The notes under the pieces are model-generated. The model saw only the letters and a list, made by a program, of their open reading frames with translations. It did no database searches and was not told where the DNA came from. Shown piece after piece: positions 1 to 12,292 of a stretch of 64,000 nt of DNA (positions within the stretch are counted from its first letter, which is position 1; every line of letters begins with the position of its first letter). The translations under genes were made by a program, and so were the position numbers. This DNA is from Gymnothorax reevesii (Eukaryota > Chordata > Actinopteri > Anguilliformes > Muraenidae): the NCBI GenBank assembly GCA_029721435.1, contig CM056581.1, positions 69,426,712 through 69,490,711 of the forward strand, given 5' to 3'.

Positions 1-2336
1 TTTGTAAATTTTTTTGAAATTTTTTTGCCTCACAGGAAGTGAGCTATGAGCCATTTCCTGCGTTTTTTCAGATTTTACGAACACATTTTTGAGGGTTTTA
101 TCATACTCAAAAACTCACCAAACTTGGCTCATAGACTAATATATTACGTTCTTTGATTCGATATCTCATTTGGCACTGGGTGTGACATGGTAGCTCTATA
201 GCGCCCCCTAATACATAATTACATTTTTGAGGGCCTCAGCATGCTTGAAAACTCACAAAACTTTGCAAACATATGAAGCTGGTCATACTTTTTACTACTA
301 TATAGGGGTTACAGATGGATGTGGCAAAATTGCATAACAGCGCCACCTAGAAAATTTCAATGTAGCAGCCCTCGCAGCGTGTTAAATCTACATGTACAGA
401 ATTTGGTGGATATGTGTACTATGCCAAGACCTAAAAAAAAGTCTCTTGGTGCCATGACCTAGACTCAACAGGAAGTCCACCATTTTTAATTGAATTTGCA
501 AATTTTTTAAATTTTTTGCCATTCACAGGCTTCGTACTTTAACGAACTCCTCCTAGAGATTTTATCCGATCAACTTAAAATTTTGAATTTAACATCTTAA
601 GACCATGTCGATGTTAAATTGCGAAGCTTTTTTGGATTCATCGAACTTTGTATCCGTGGCGTCGCGGCGAATTTCGATGTTCCGCCATGAAAATGGAAGT
701 TGCTTTTATGAGCATATGCTTTGGGAGATTTAAGTGAAACTTTACAGACTTAATGATAGTCTAATTCCAAATATACCTATATCTTGATATTGGAGTGGGT
801 GTGGTCAGGTGACTCTACAGCGCCCTCTTGACACGGCCATGTTGATATAAAAGTGCTTGAATGTTCATGAAATTTGGTCTGATCATTGCATTTGTTTTTC
901 TGGGCTGTGCTGATTTTTTTGAAATTTTTCGGCCAAACAGGAAGTGAGCTATGAGTCATTTCCTGCGTTATTCCAAATTTTATGAACACACATTTGAAGG
1001 CCTTAAAATACTCGAAATCTTACAAAACTTCGCAAAAATTTTATTTGTCACATTGTCTTCAATTTGAAATAAAAATTGGCAGTAAATGAGGCATCATGGT
1101 TCTATAGCGCCCCCAATACGATTTTTAAAAGAATTACCCTTTTGAGGGTTTCAGCATGCTCAAAAACTCACAAAATTTTGTACAATTTTAAAGAATATCA
1201 TTCCTATAACACTGATAAAAAATTTACAAATAGGCGTGGCAAAAATGGCATAATAGCGCCCCCTGGAAAATTTCAAATAAGCAACCCTCGCAGCCCGGTA
1301 AACCTACATGTATGAAATTCGGTAGACATGTGGAATATGCCAAGACCTACAAAAAAGTCTCTTGGTGCCATGACCTAGACTCAACAGGAAGGCTGCCATT
1401 TTTAATTGAAATTGCAACTTTTTTAAATTTTTTTTGCCATTCACAGGTGTCGTACTTTAACGAACTCCTCCTAGAGAATTTATCCGATCAACTTAAAATT
1501 TGGCATTTAATATCTAAAAACCTTGCTGACGTTAACTTGTGAAGCTTTTTTGATTTCATCGAACGATGCATCCGTGGCGTCACGGCGAATTTTGATGTCC
1601 TGCCATGAAACAGGAAGTTGCTTTCAATTCCACATACTTTGTGGAATTTGCCTGAAACTTTCCAAGCTTGATAAAATTGTCCGCCCAAGTATAGGTATAT
1701 GCTTATTTTATATCGAGAGGTGCCAGGTGGCTCCACAGCGCCCTCTAGATATGGCCATGTTCAGATAAAAGTGCTTGAAAGTTCATGAAATTTGGTATGA
1801 TCATTGCATCAGTCATTCTCCGCAATTGTTAATTTTTTGAAATTTTTTTGCCCAACAGGAAGAGAGCTATGAGCTATTTCCTGCGTTTTTCCAAATTTTA
1901 CGAACACACGTTTTAAGGCCTTAGAATGCTCCAAAACTTGCAAAACCATCCAAAAATTAGAATTGTCTTATTCTCTTCAATACATCCATCAATTGGCACT
2001 AAATGGGGCATAATGGCTCTATAGCGCCCCCAATAATATTCATAAAAGAATTGCTCTTTTGAAAGTCTAAACATGCTGGAAAATTTACAAAAATTAAAAC
2101 GCTCATGGAGCCCCGTATTACGATTACTGTGTTGTAGATTTTTTGCACAGGCAAGTCAAAATGGTATCATAGCGCCCTCCAGAAAATTTTTACACTGCCA
2201 TCAGGAAACCACATTGTACGCGGTCCAGCTGTGTCCAATGGCTCTGAATGGACACCTGCAGCCAACAAGATCTTGCTGCCACCCCAATGTGCACGGGGGG
2301 GCGAGGGCCCTTTCAACGCTGCTTGCAGCTTTAATT
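1..2336 (-). repeat. Satellite unit, reverse orientation, cut by window edge
   Basis: This is the reverse complement of the plus-strand satellite units further on. Its start motif (AATTAAAGCTGCAAGCAGCG read on the minus strand) lies at 2336 and the unit runs toward position 1, where the window cuts it. It carries two copies of the roughly 915-bp subrepeat, marked by the minus-strand motif GGGCGCTGTGGAGCC near 1730 and, slightly mutated, near 806. Short open frames here have no coherent product and are treated as chance frames in a repeat. The family is not one I can name. Confidence 0.85.
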
Positions 2337-4898
2337 ATTATTATTCTGCTGCGAGAACGCATTTTTGAGGGCTTTGCCATGTACGAAAACTCACAAAAAT
2401 TTGCCCACACGTCAGTCGTGGTGAAAATTGCAAACCATTATTAATTTTGTGCTTGGACATGTCCCGGTGGCTCTATAGCGCTACCAAACACACGGCCATT
2501 TTGGAACGCACTTGCTCTGATTCTCACGAAATTTGATAGGGTCATAGTAGTCATAATTAATTTTTTAGTCAATTTTTTTGAAATTTTTTTGCCTCACAGG
2601 AAGTGAGCTATGAGCCATTTCCTGCGTTTTTTCAGATTTTACGAACAGATTTTTGAGGGCCTTATCATACTCGAAAATTCACCAAACTTAGCTAATAAAC
2701 TAAAAATATTAAGTTATTTCATTCGATTTCTCATTTGGCACGTAATGTGACATGGTAGCTCTATAGCGCCCCCTAATACATTATTGCATTTTTGAGGGCT
2801 TCAGCATGCTCGAAAACTCACGAAACTTTGCAAACCTATTAAGCTGGACTTACTTTTTACTAGGATATAGAGTTTACAGATGGATGTGGCAAAATTGCAT
2901 TACAGCGCCACCTAGAATATTTCAATGAAGCAGCCCTTGCAGCGTGTTTAACCTACATGTACAAAATTCGGTGGACATGTGTACTATGCCAAGACCTAAA
3001 AAAAGTCTCTTGGTGCCATGACCTAGACTCAACAGGAAGTCCGCCATTTTTAATTGAATTTGCAACTTTTTTTTATTTTTTTCCATTCACAGGCGTCGTA
3101 CTTTAACGAACTCCTCCTAGAGATTTTATCCGATCAACTTAAAATTTGGCACAGGCCATCTAAAGACCTTCTCCATGTTAAATTGCGAAGCATTTTTGGA
3201 TTCATCGAAAATTGTGTCCGTGGCATTGCGGCGAATTTTGATGTTCCGCCATGAAACTGGAAGTTGCTTTTATGAGCACATGCATTGTGAGATTTGTGTG
3301 AAACTTTAGTGGCTTAATAGTAGTCTACTTCCAAATATAACTATATGTTGATATTGGATTGGGTGTGGTCAAGTGGCTCCACAGTGCCCTCTTGACATGG
3401 CCATGTTGACAAAAAAATGCTTCAATGTTCATGAATTTGGTCTGATCATTGCATTGGTATTTTTGGGCTATACTTATTTTTTTGAAATTTTTCGGCCAAA
3501 CAGGAAGTGCGCTATGAGCCATTTCCTGCGCTATTCCAAATTTTACGAACACACGTATGAAGGCCTTAGCATACTTTAAAACTTGCAAAACTTTGCAAAA
3601 ATGATATTTGTCTGATTGTCTTCAATTTGAGACAATAATTGGCAGTTAATGAGGCATTATGGCTCAATAGCGCCCCCAATCAAATTTTTAAAATAATTGC
3701 CTTTTTGAGGGTCTCAGCATGCTCAAAAACTCACAAAATTTTGTACAATTCTAAAAACCATCATTCCAATTACACTGATAAAAAATTTACATATAGGCTT
3801 GGCAAAAATGGCATTATAGCGCCCCCTGGAAAATTTCAAAAAAGCAGCCCTCACACCGTGGTTGACCTGCATGTATGAACTTCGGTGGACATGTGGAATA
3901 TCCTGAGACCTAAAAAAAAGTCTCTTGGTGCCATGACATAGACCCGACAGGAAGTCCGCCATTTTTAATTGAAATTGCAAATTTTTTAGATTTTTCGCCA
4001 TTCACAGGTGTCGTACTTTAACGAACTCCTCCGAGAGATTTTATCCGATCAACTTAATATTTGGCAAGTAATATCTAAAGACATTGCTGATGTTAAATTG
4101 TGAAGCTATTTTGATTTCATCGAACGATGTAACCGTGGCGTCGCGGCAAATTTTGATGTCCCGCCATGAAACAGGAAGTTGCTTTTACTCCCACAAACTT
4201 TGTGGGATTGGCCTGAAACTTCCTTTGCTTGATAAAATTGTCCTTTGAAGTATAAACATATGCTAATATTGGATCAGGAGGTGCTAGGTGGCTCCATAGC
4301 GCCCTCTAGATATGGTCATGTTAAGATAAAAGTGCTTGAATGTTCATGAAATTTGGTGTGATCACTGCAATCGTCATTCCGGGTAATGCTTAATTTTTTT
4401 AAATTTTTCGGTCAAACAGGAAGTGAGCTATGAGCTATTTCCTGCGTTCTTCCAAATTTTTTTGAACACGTTTTAAGGCCTTAGAATGCGTCAAAACTTG
4501 CAAAACCTTGCACAAATTATAAATGTCTTATTTTTTTTAATATCATCCATCAATTGGCACTAAATGAGGCAAAATGGCTCTATAGCGCCTTCAATCAAAT
4601 TTATCGAAGAATTGCTCTTTTGAAGGTCTAAACATGCTGGAAAATTTACAAAAATCAACACACTCATGGAGCTCGGTATTACGATTACTATGTTGTAGAT
4701 TTTGCGCACACACATGTCAAAATGATATCATAGCGCCCTCCAGAAAATTTTTGCACTCCCCTCAGGAAAACACATTGTCCGAGGTCCAACAGTGTCTAAT
4801 GGCTGTGAATGGACACTTGCACCCATCAGGATCTTGCTGCCTCCCCAACGTGCACGAGGGGGGCGAGGGCCCTTTCAACGCTGCTTGCAGCTTTAATT
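2337..4898 (-). repeat. Satellite unit, reverse orientation, two subrepeats
   Basis: This unit is bounded by its start motif at 4898 and by the next unit start at 2336. Subrepeat markers lie near 4291 and 3377, 914 bp apart. The unit end (TTCTCGCAGCAGAATAAT on the minus strand) joins the neighbouring unit directly through a short AAT-rich run. The long (AAG)n tract and hairpin tail seen in later units are absent here. Confidence 0.85.
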
Positions 4899-4905
4899 TT
4901 TGTTA
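4890..4905. other. Head-to-head inversion junction inside the satellite
   Basis: Everything to the left is minus-orientation satellite and everything to the right is plus-orientation. The minus unit reaches its complete start motif at 4898. The plus unit begins immediately after, but about 240 bp into the canonical unit, at the AT-rich segment before the CCAGCACG or CCAGCATG motif. Both sides share a short AATTTT-like run, consistent with joining at microhomology. The breakpoint cannot be placed more finely than a few bases. Confidence 0.8.
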
Positions 4906-7210
4906 ATTTTCCAGCACGTTTAGACCTGCAAAGGAGGAATTCTTTAATAAATCTGATTGGGGGTGCTATAGAGCCATTATGCCATATTTAGTGCCAATTG
5001 ATGGATGACATTGAAGAGAATTAGACAATAATAAATTGTGCTCGGTTTTGCAAGCTTTGGAGTATTCTAAGGCCTTCAAAGGTATGTTCGTGAAATTTAG
5101 AAAAACGCAGGAAATAGCTCATCCCTCACTTCCTGTTTGGCCAAGAAAATTAGCCATTGCCCGGAATGAAAATTGCAATGATCACACCAAATTTCATGAA
5201 CATTCAAGCACTTGTATCTTAACATAGCCGCATCTAGAGGGCGCTGTGGAGCCATCTGGCCACTCCTGATCTAATGTTAGCATATATTTATACTTGGGAG
5301 GACAATTTTATAAAGCTTGGAAAGTTACAGGGAAAACCAATGAAGTATGTGGGAGTAAACCCAACTTCCTGTTTAATGGCGGGACATCGAAATTCGCCGC
5401 AACCTTACGGATACAAAATTCAATGAATCCAGAAAAGCTTCGCAATTTAACACCAACAACGTCTTTAGATACTAATAGCCAAATTTCAAGTTGATCGGAT
5501 GAAATTTGTAGGAGGAGTTCGTTAAAGTACGACACCTGTGAATGGCCAACAATCCAAAAAAGTTTCAATTTCAATAAAAAATGGCAAACTTCCTGTTGAG
5601 TCTAGGTCATGGCAACAAGAGGCTTTTTTGTAGGTCTCGTCATATTCCACATTTCTACCGAATTTCATACATGTAGGTTTATCGGGCTGCGAGGGCTGCT
5701 TATTTGAAATTTTACAGGGGGCGCTATAATGACATTTTTGCCATGCCAATATGTAAGCTTTTTCTCAGAGTATTATGAATGATGGTCTTCATACATTTAC
5801 AAAATTTTGTGAGTTTTCGAACATGTTGAGACACTCAAAAAGGCAATTCTTTTATAAATCTGATTGGGGGCGCTATAGAGCCATTATGCCACTTAAGACT
5901 CCAATTGATGGATGACATTGAAGAGAATAAGACAATTATAATTTGTGCAAGGTTTTGCAAGCTTTGGAGTATTCTCAGGTTTTCAAACGTGTGTTCGTAA
6001 AATTTGAAAAAATGCAGGAAATAGCTCAAAACTCACTTCCTGTTCAGCCAAAAAATTTCAAAAAATTTTTAATTGCCTGCAATGACGAATGAAATGATCA
6101 CACAAAATTTCATGAACATTCAAGCACTTTTATCTCAACATGGCCATATGTAGAGGGCGCTGTGGAGCCACCTGACCACTCCCGATCTAATATTAGCATA
6201 TATTTATACTAAGGCGGACAATATAATCAAGCCTGTGAAGTTTCGCGCAAATCTCAAAAAGCATGTGCGCGTAAAACCAACTTCCTGTTTCATGGCGGAA
6301 CATTGAAATTCGCCGCAACGCCACGGATACAAAGTTCAATGAATCCAAAAAAGCTTCGCAATTTAACATTGGCAAGGTCTTTAGATGTCATATGCGAAAT
6401 TTTAAGTTGATAGGATAAAATCTGTAGGAGGAGTTCGTTAAAGTACGACGCCTGTGAATGGCAAAAAATAAAAAAAATTTGCAAATTCAATTAAAAATGG
6501 CAAACTCCCTGTTCAATCTAGATCATGGCACCAAGAGACTTTTTTTTAGGGCTTGGCATAGTACACATTTCCACCGAATTTTGTACATGTAGGTTAAACA
6601 CGCTGCGAGGGCTGCTTCATTGAAATTTTCTAGGTGGCGCTGTAATGCAATTTTGCCACATTAATCTGTCAACCCTATATTCTTGTGAATACTATGACCA
6701 GTTTAATATGTTTGCAAAGTTTCGTGAGTTTTCGAGCATGCTGATGCCTTAAAAAATGCAATTATGTATTAGGGGCCCCTATCGAGCCACCATGTCATAC
6801 CCAGTGCCAAATGAGATATCAAATCGAAGAACTTAATATTTTTATTCTATGAGCCAAGTTTGGTGAGTTTTCGAGTCTGATAAAGCACTCAAAAATGTGT
6901 TTGTAAAATCTGAAAAAACGCAGCAAATGGCTCATAGCTCACTTCCTGTGAGGCAAAAAAATTTCAAAAAACTTTACAAAAAAATTTAGCATGACTACTA
7001 TGACCCTACCAAATTTCGTGAGAATCCAAGCAAGTGCGTTCCAAAATGGCCGTGTGTTTGGTGGCGCTATAGGGCCACCGGGGCATGTCTAAGCACAAAA
7101 TTAATAATTTTTGTAATTTTCACCACGTCTGACGTGTGGGCAAATTTTTGTGAGTTTTCGTGCATGGCAAAGCCCTCAAAAATGCGTTCTCGCAGCAGAA
7201 TAAAAAGAAG
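4899..7210 (+). repeat. Satellite unit, 5'-truncated, two subrepeats
   Basis: This is a plus-orientation unit lacking about 240 bp of its start because of the inversion junction. Subrepeat markers lie near 5237 and 6155. It ends at GCAGCAGAATAAAAAGAAG near 7210 with only a minimal AAG run. The hairpin tail and the next unit's start are missing, so the sequence jumps straight to the GACTGCATAC segment of the following unit. Confidence 0.8.
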
Positions 7211-9567
7211 GACTGCATACAATGTGGTATCCTGAGGGAAGTGCAAAAATTTTCTAGAGGACGCTATGGTACCATTTTGACATGCCTGTGCACAATCTAC
7301 AACCGAGTAATCGTAATACCGAGCTCCATGAGTGTGTTGATTTTTGTTAATTTTCCAGCATGTTTAGACCTTCAGAAGAGCAATTCTTCTATATATCTGA
7401 TTGGAGGCGCTGTAGAGCCATTATGCCACATTTAGTGCCAATTTATGGATGACTTTGAAGAGAAGAAGACACTTAAAATTTGTGCAAGGTTTTACAAGTT
7501 CTGGAGCATTCTAAGGCCTTTAAACGTGTTTTCGTAAAATTTGGAAAAACGCAGGAAATAGCTCATAGCTCACTTCCTGTTTGGCCAAAAATTTTTTCGA
7601 AAATTAACCCTTGCCCAGAATGACTAATGCAATGATCACACCAAATTTCATGAACATTCAAGCACTTTTATCTTAACATGGCCATATCTAGAGGGCGCTG
7701 TGGAGCCACCTGGCACCTCCTGATCCAATATCAGCATATATTTATATTTGGAAGGACACTTTTATGAAGCTTGGAAAGTTTCAGGCAAATCCCACCAAGT
7801 ATGTTGGAGTAAAACCAACTTCCTGTTTCATGGCGGAACATCGAAATTCGCCGCGTCGCCTTGGATTCATCGTTCAATGAATCCAAAAAAGCTTCGCAAT
7901 TTAACATCGGCAATGTCTCGAAATATCAGTTGCCAAATTGTAAGTTGATTGGATAAAACCTCTCAGAGGAGTTTGTTAAAGTACGACACTTGTGAATGGC
8001 GAAAAATCCAAAAAATTTGCAATTTCAATTAAAAATGGCGGACTTCCTGCTGAGTCTACGTCATGGCACCAAGAGACTTTTTTTCAGGTCTCTGCATATT
8101 CCACATATATACCAAATTTCATAGATGTAGGTTTACCGGGCTGCGAGGGCTGCTTATTTGAAATTTTCCAGGGGGCGCTATAATGAAATTTTTGCCATGC
8201 CTATCAGTAAGTTTCTTGTCAAAGTAATACAAATGATGGTCTTTATACATTTAAAGAATTTTGTGAGTTTTTGAACATGGTGAGACCCTTAAAAGGGCAA
8301 TTCTTTCAAAAATCTGATTGGGGACGCTAAAGAGCCATTGTGCCTAATTTAGTGTAAATTGATTTATAAAATTGAAGACAATAAGGCAATTAAAATTTGT
8401 GCAACTCTTTGCAAGATTTCGAGTTTTCTAAGGCTTCCAAACATGTGTTTCTAAAATTTGGAAAAACACAGGAAATGGCTCATAGCTCACTTCCTGTTTG
8501 GCCAAAAAATTTCAAAAAAATTATCATTCCCTGATATGACACATGCAATGATCACACTAAATTTCATGAACAATCAAGCACTTTTATCTCAATATGGCCG
8601 TGTCAAGAGGGCGCTGTGGAGCCACCTGACCACACCCAATCTAATATCAACATATAGGTATACTTGAAAGTAGACTCTTATCAAGCCTTTGAAGTTTCGT
8701 GCAAATCTCACAAAGCATGTGCGCGTAAAACCAACTACCTGTTTCAGGGCGGAACATCGAAATTCGCCGCGACGCCACAGATACATAGTTCGATTGATTC
8801 AAAAAAGCTTCGCAATTTAATATCGACAAGGTCTTTAGACGTCATATGCGAAATTGTAAGTTGATCGGATAAAATCTCTAGGAGGAGTTCGTTAAAGTAC
8901 GACACCTGCGAATGGCGAAAAATCTAAAAAAGTTGAAATTTCAATTAAAAATGGCAAACTTCCTGTTGGGTCTAGGTCATGGCTCCAGAGACTTTTTTTT
9001 AGGTCTCAAGATATTCCACATGTCCACCGAAGTTCATATATGCAGGTCAACCACGATGCAAGGGCTGCTTATTTGAAATTTTCCAGGGGGCGCTATAATG
9101 CCATTTTTGCCACGCCTATGTGTAAATTTTTTATCAGTGTAATAGGAATGATGGTTTTTAGAATTGTACAAAATTTTGTGAGTTTTTGAGCATGTTGAGA
9201 CCCTCAAAGGGGCAATTCTTTCGAAAATCTGATTGGGGGCGCTATAGGGCCATTATGCCACAGTTACTGCCAATTTCTGCCTCAAATTGAAGACAATCAG
9301 ACAAATATGATTTGTGCAAAGTTTTGCAAGTTTTCGAGTATGCTAAGGCCTTCAAACGTGTGTTCGCAAAATTTGGAATAACGCAGGAAATTGCTCATAG
9401 CTCACTTCCTGTTTGGCCGAAAAATTTCAAAAAAATAGGCATAGCCCCAAAAAACAAATGTAATGATCAGGCCAAATTTCATGAACATTCAAGCACTTTT
9501 AACTCAACATGTCCGTGGCAAGAGGGCGCTGTGGAGCCACCTGACCACACCCAATCCAATATGAAAA

Positions 9568-10060
9568 CTAGAACGGGCACTCGGTAGAGCGCATACCTTC
9601 GCCGACACCACTGAATCCCTCGCCACATAACTCTGAGGACCAATTTTTATTTTTTTAAATGATCGATGAATGACAAGAGTACGATATATTTTTTTTTACA
9701 TCAATACGCCTTTAAGTTCTAAAGGTAATGACCCCCCTGACCTTTGACCCCCAACCGCTAAGAAGGGTATTGCCCCCATTGTACTGTGTTTCACATCACA
9801 GGATCGGGTAGATAATTCTGCACATTTTGGCATTGGTTTCATGCCGATCGGATAAAAATTGACCGAGATATGGCCGAAAGTCGGTTTTGACCTTTTCGTG
9901 GCCTTGACCTTGACCTTTGACCCGATCACTCCCAAAATCTAAATAATTGATCCTCAGGTCATGCCAAATCAACCCACCAAATTTTATGAAATTCCGTTTG
10001 GTACTTTTTGAGTTATTCGATACACATACATACACACAGACAGACAGACACACAAACAAG
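9568..10060 (+). repeat. 493-bp tandem unit, copy 1
   Basis: This starts CTAGAACGGGCACTCGG and ends in an ACATACACACAGACAG simple-repeat run. TGACCTTTGACCC occurs at 9738-9750, and TGACCTTGACC followed by TTTGACC at 9905-9922. These are direct repeats of the AGGTCA half-site when read on the minus strand. Confidence 0.8.
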
Positions 10061-10554
10061 CTAGAACGGGCACTCGGTAGAGCGCATACCTTCGCCGACG
10101 CCACTGAATCCCTCGCCACATAACTCTGAGGACCAATTTTTATTTTTTGAAATGATCGATGAATGACAAGAGTACGATATATTTTTTTTTTACATCAATA
10201 CGCCTTTAAGTTCGAAAGGTAATGACCCCCCTGACCTTTGACCCCCAACCGCTAAGAAGGGTATTGACCCCATTGTACCGTGTTTCACATTCCAGGCTCG
10301 GGTATATAATTCTGCACATTTTGGCGTTGTTTTCATGCCGATCGGATAAAAATTGACCGAGATATGGCCGAAAGTCGGTTTTGACCTTTTCGTGGCCTTG
10401 ACCTTGACCTTTGACCTGATCACTCCCAAAATCTAATCGATTGATCCTCAGGTCATGCCAAATCAACCCACCAAATTTTATGAAATTCCGTTTGGTACTT
10501 TTTGAGTTATTCGATACACATACATACACACAGACAGACAGACACACAAACAAA
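10061..10554 (+). repeat. 493-bp tandem unit, copy 2
   Basis: This is nearly identical to 9568-10060 over its whole length and joined head-to-tail to it. AGGTCA-type direct repeats fall at 10232-10244 and 10399-10417. The second includes a perfect AGGTCAAAGGTCA on the minus strand. Confidence 0.8.
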
Positions 10555-10830
10555 CTAGAAGAGCACTCAGAGAGCGCACAACCTCCGCCGCCAGGGGGCA
10601 GCAAAGCCAGAAGCACGGCAATTGGAAATCTGGCCCATTGGAAAGACTTTAAATCTTGAACTTTGGAGTATATCTCAGCAGTACTTTGGCCTAGATATGC
10701 CGAAATTTAATCACCACTTCCTTGACTTAATACCCACCTACCCTGAAAATATCATAAAAATCCGGCCATTTGTTTTTGAGTTATCTTGTACACAAACAAA
10801 CAAACCAACAAACAAATGGCACCAAAAACA
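10555..10830 (+). repeat. Divergent 276-bp tandem unit, copy 3
   Basis: It shares the CTAGAA start and the terminal ACACAAACAAACAA-rich run with its neighbours, but the middle belongs to another subfamily. CCGCCAGGGGGCAG at 10588-10601 resembles the CTCF core. No reading frame of interest is present. Confidence 0.65.
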
Positions 10831-11168
10831 CTAGAACGGGCACTCGGTAGAGCGCATACCTTCGCCGACGCCACTGAATCCCTCGCCACTGGCGTTGGTT
10901 TCATGCCGATCGGATAAAAATTGACCGAGATATGGCCGAAAGTCGGTTTTGACCTTTTCGTGGCCTCGACCTTGACCTTTGACCTCATCACTCCCAAAAT
11001 CTAATCGATTGATCCTCAGGTCATGCCAAATGAACCTACCAAATTTTATGAAATTCCGTTTGGTACTTTTTGAGTTATGCGATACACATACATACACACA
11101 GACAGACAAACAAATAAATACACGGGGATCAAAACATTACCTTCGTCAGCAAAGTCGCTGGCGAAGGT
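10831..11168 (+). repeat. Internally deleted tandem unit, copy 4
   Basis: The first about 60 bp match copies 1 and 2. An internal segment is then missing (CTCGCCAC jumps to TGGCGTTGGTTTC) before the match resumes to the AGACAGACAAACAAAT end. A perfect minus-strand AGGTCAAAGGTCA lies at 10973-10985. The last 40 bp or so, ending GGCGAAGGT, are specific to this terminal copy. Confidence 0.7.
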
Positions 11169-12174
11169 AATAAAGGTATGTTAAGAAGTCGACTCTTATG
11201 AAGCCTGTTAAGTTTCGGGCAAATTTCACAAAGCATACGCGCATAAAAGCAACTTCCTGTTTCGTGGCGGAACATCAAAATTCGCCGCGACGCCACGGAT
11301 ACAAAGTTCGATGAATCCAAAAAAGCTTCGCAATTTAATATCGACAAGGTCTTTAGATGTCATATGCAAAATTTTAAGTTGATCGGATAAAATCTCTAGG
11401 AGGAGTTCGTTAAAGTACGACGCCTGTGAATGGCAAAAAATAAAAAAAATTTGCAAATTCAATTAAAAATGGCGGAATTCCTGTTAAGTCTAGGTGATGG
11501 CACCAAGAGACTTTTTTTTAGGTCTTGGCATAGTACACATGTCCACCGAATTTTGTACATGTAAGTTAAACACGCTGCGAGGGCTGCTTCATTGAAATTT
11601 TCTAGGTGGCGCTGTAATGCAATTTTGCCACATCCATCTGTAAACCCTATATCCTAGTAAAGAGTATGAGCAGCTTAATATGTTTGCAAAGTTTTGTGAG
11701 TTTTCGAGCATGTTGATGCCCTCAAAAATGCAATTATGTATTAGGGGGCGCTATAGAGCTACCATGTCTCACCCACTGCCAAATGAGATATCAAATTAAA
11801 GAACTTAATATTTTTAGTCAATAAGCCAAGTTTGGTCTGTTTTCGAGTATGATAAGGCCCTCAAAAATGTGTTCGTAAAATCTGAAAAAACGCAGGAAAT
11901 GGCTCATAGCTCACTTCCTGTGAGTTAAAAAATTTCAAAAAAATTGACAAAAAAATATATGATGCCTACTATAACCCTATCCAATTTCGTGAGAATCCAA
12001 GCAACTGCGTTCCAAAATGGCTGTGTGTTTGGTGGCGCTATAGAGCCACCGGGGCATGTCCAAGCACAAAATTAATAATACTTTGCAATTTTCACCACCA
12101 CTGAGGTGTGGGCAATTTTTGTGAGTTTTCGTGCATGGCAAAGGCTTCAAAAATGCGTTCTCGCAGCAGAATAA

Positions 12175-12201
12175 AAAGAAGAAGAAGAAGAAGAAGAAGA
12201 A
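12175..12201 (+). repeat. (AAG)n tract in satellite unit tail
   Basis: This perfect AAG run follows the GCAGCAGAATAA unit end and precedes AATAATAAAAATCCC and the hairpin tail. It is one of the variable-length tracts that mark each unit end. Confidence 0.9.
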
Positions 12202-12292
12202 TAATAAAAATCCCATCAAAAACAATAGGTTCCTCGCACCTTCGGTGCCAGGACCCGTTCCGGGCCCTGGCACCGGTCGGTGCTGGGGCCCT
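12202..12292 (+). repeat. GC-rich hairpin tail of satellite unit
   Basis: An AT-rich lead (AATCCCATCAAAAACAATAG) is followed by nested inverted repeats: GCACC-TTC-GGTGC, then GCACC-GGTC-GGTGC, with GGGCCC near the second stem. Related tails end at 21135, 23833, 27392, 30972 and 34655, and a shorter version at 18423. The tail ends in CCCTAA, directly followed by TTAAAGCTGC of the next unit. Confidence 0.8.

Larger units (their letters stand above)
9568..11168 (+). mobile_element. Composite repeat inserted in the satellite
   Basis: Satellite sequence stops at ...CCAATATGAAAA (9567) and resumes at AATAAAGGTATG (11169). The paralogous unit reads through uninterrupted as ATGAAAATAAAGG near 14755-14770, so this is an insertion with ends resolved to within about 2 bp. 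It comprises four stretches each starting CTAGAA: 9568-10060, 10061-10554, 10555-10830 (divergent) and 10831-11168 (internally deleted). The first two are near-identical, about 493 bp each. ACCTTCGCC near the left end and GGCGAAGGT at the right end are inverted, a possible terminal inverted repeat. No coding capacity is recognised. The family is not named. Confidence 0.8.
7211..12292 (+). repeat. Satellite unit, three subrepeats, carrying a 1.6-kb insertion
   Basis: Subrepeat markers lie near 7694, 8609 and 9526, 915-917 bp apart. The first about 112 bp of a canonical unit are missing. The unit is interrupted at 9568-11168 by unrelated sequence and then resumes. It ends with an (AAG)n tract near 12175-12201 and the hairpin tail. 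Outside the insertion it closely matches the unit at 12293-15774, so the two are a recent duplicate pair. Confidence 0.85.
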
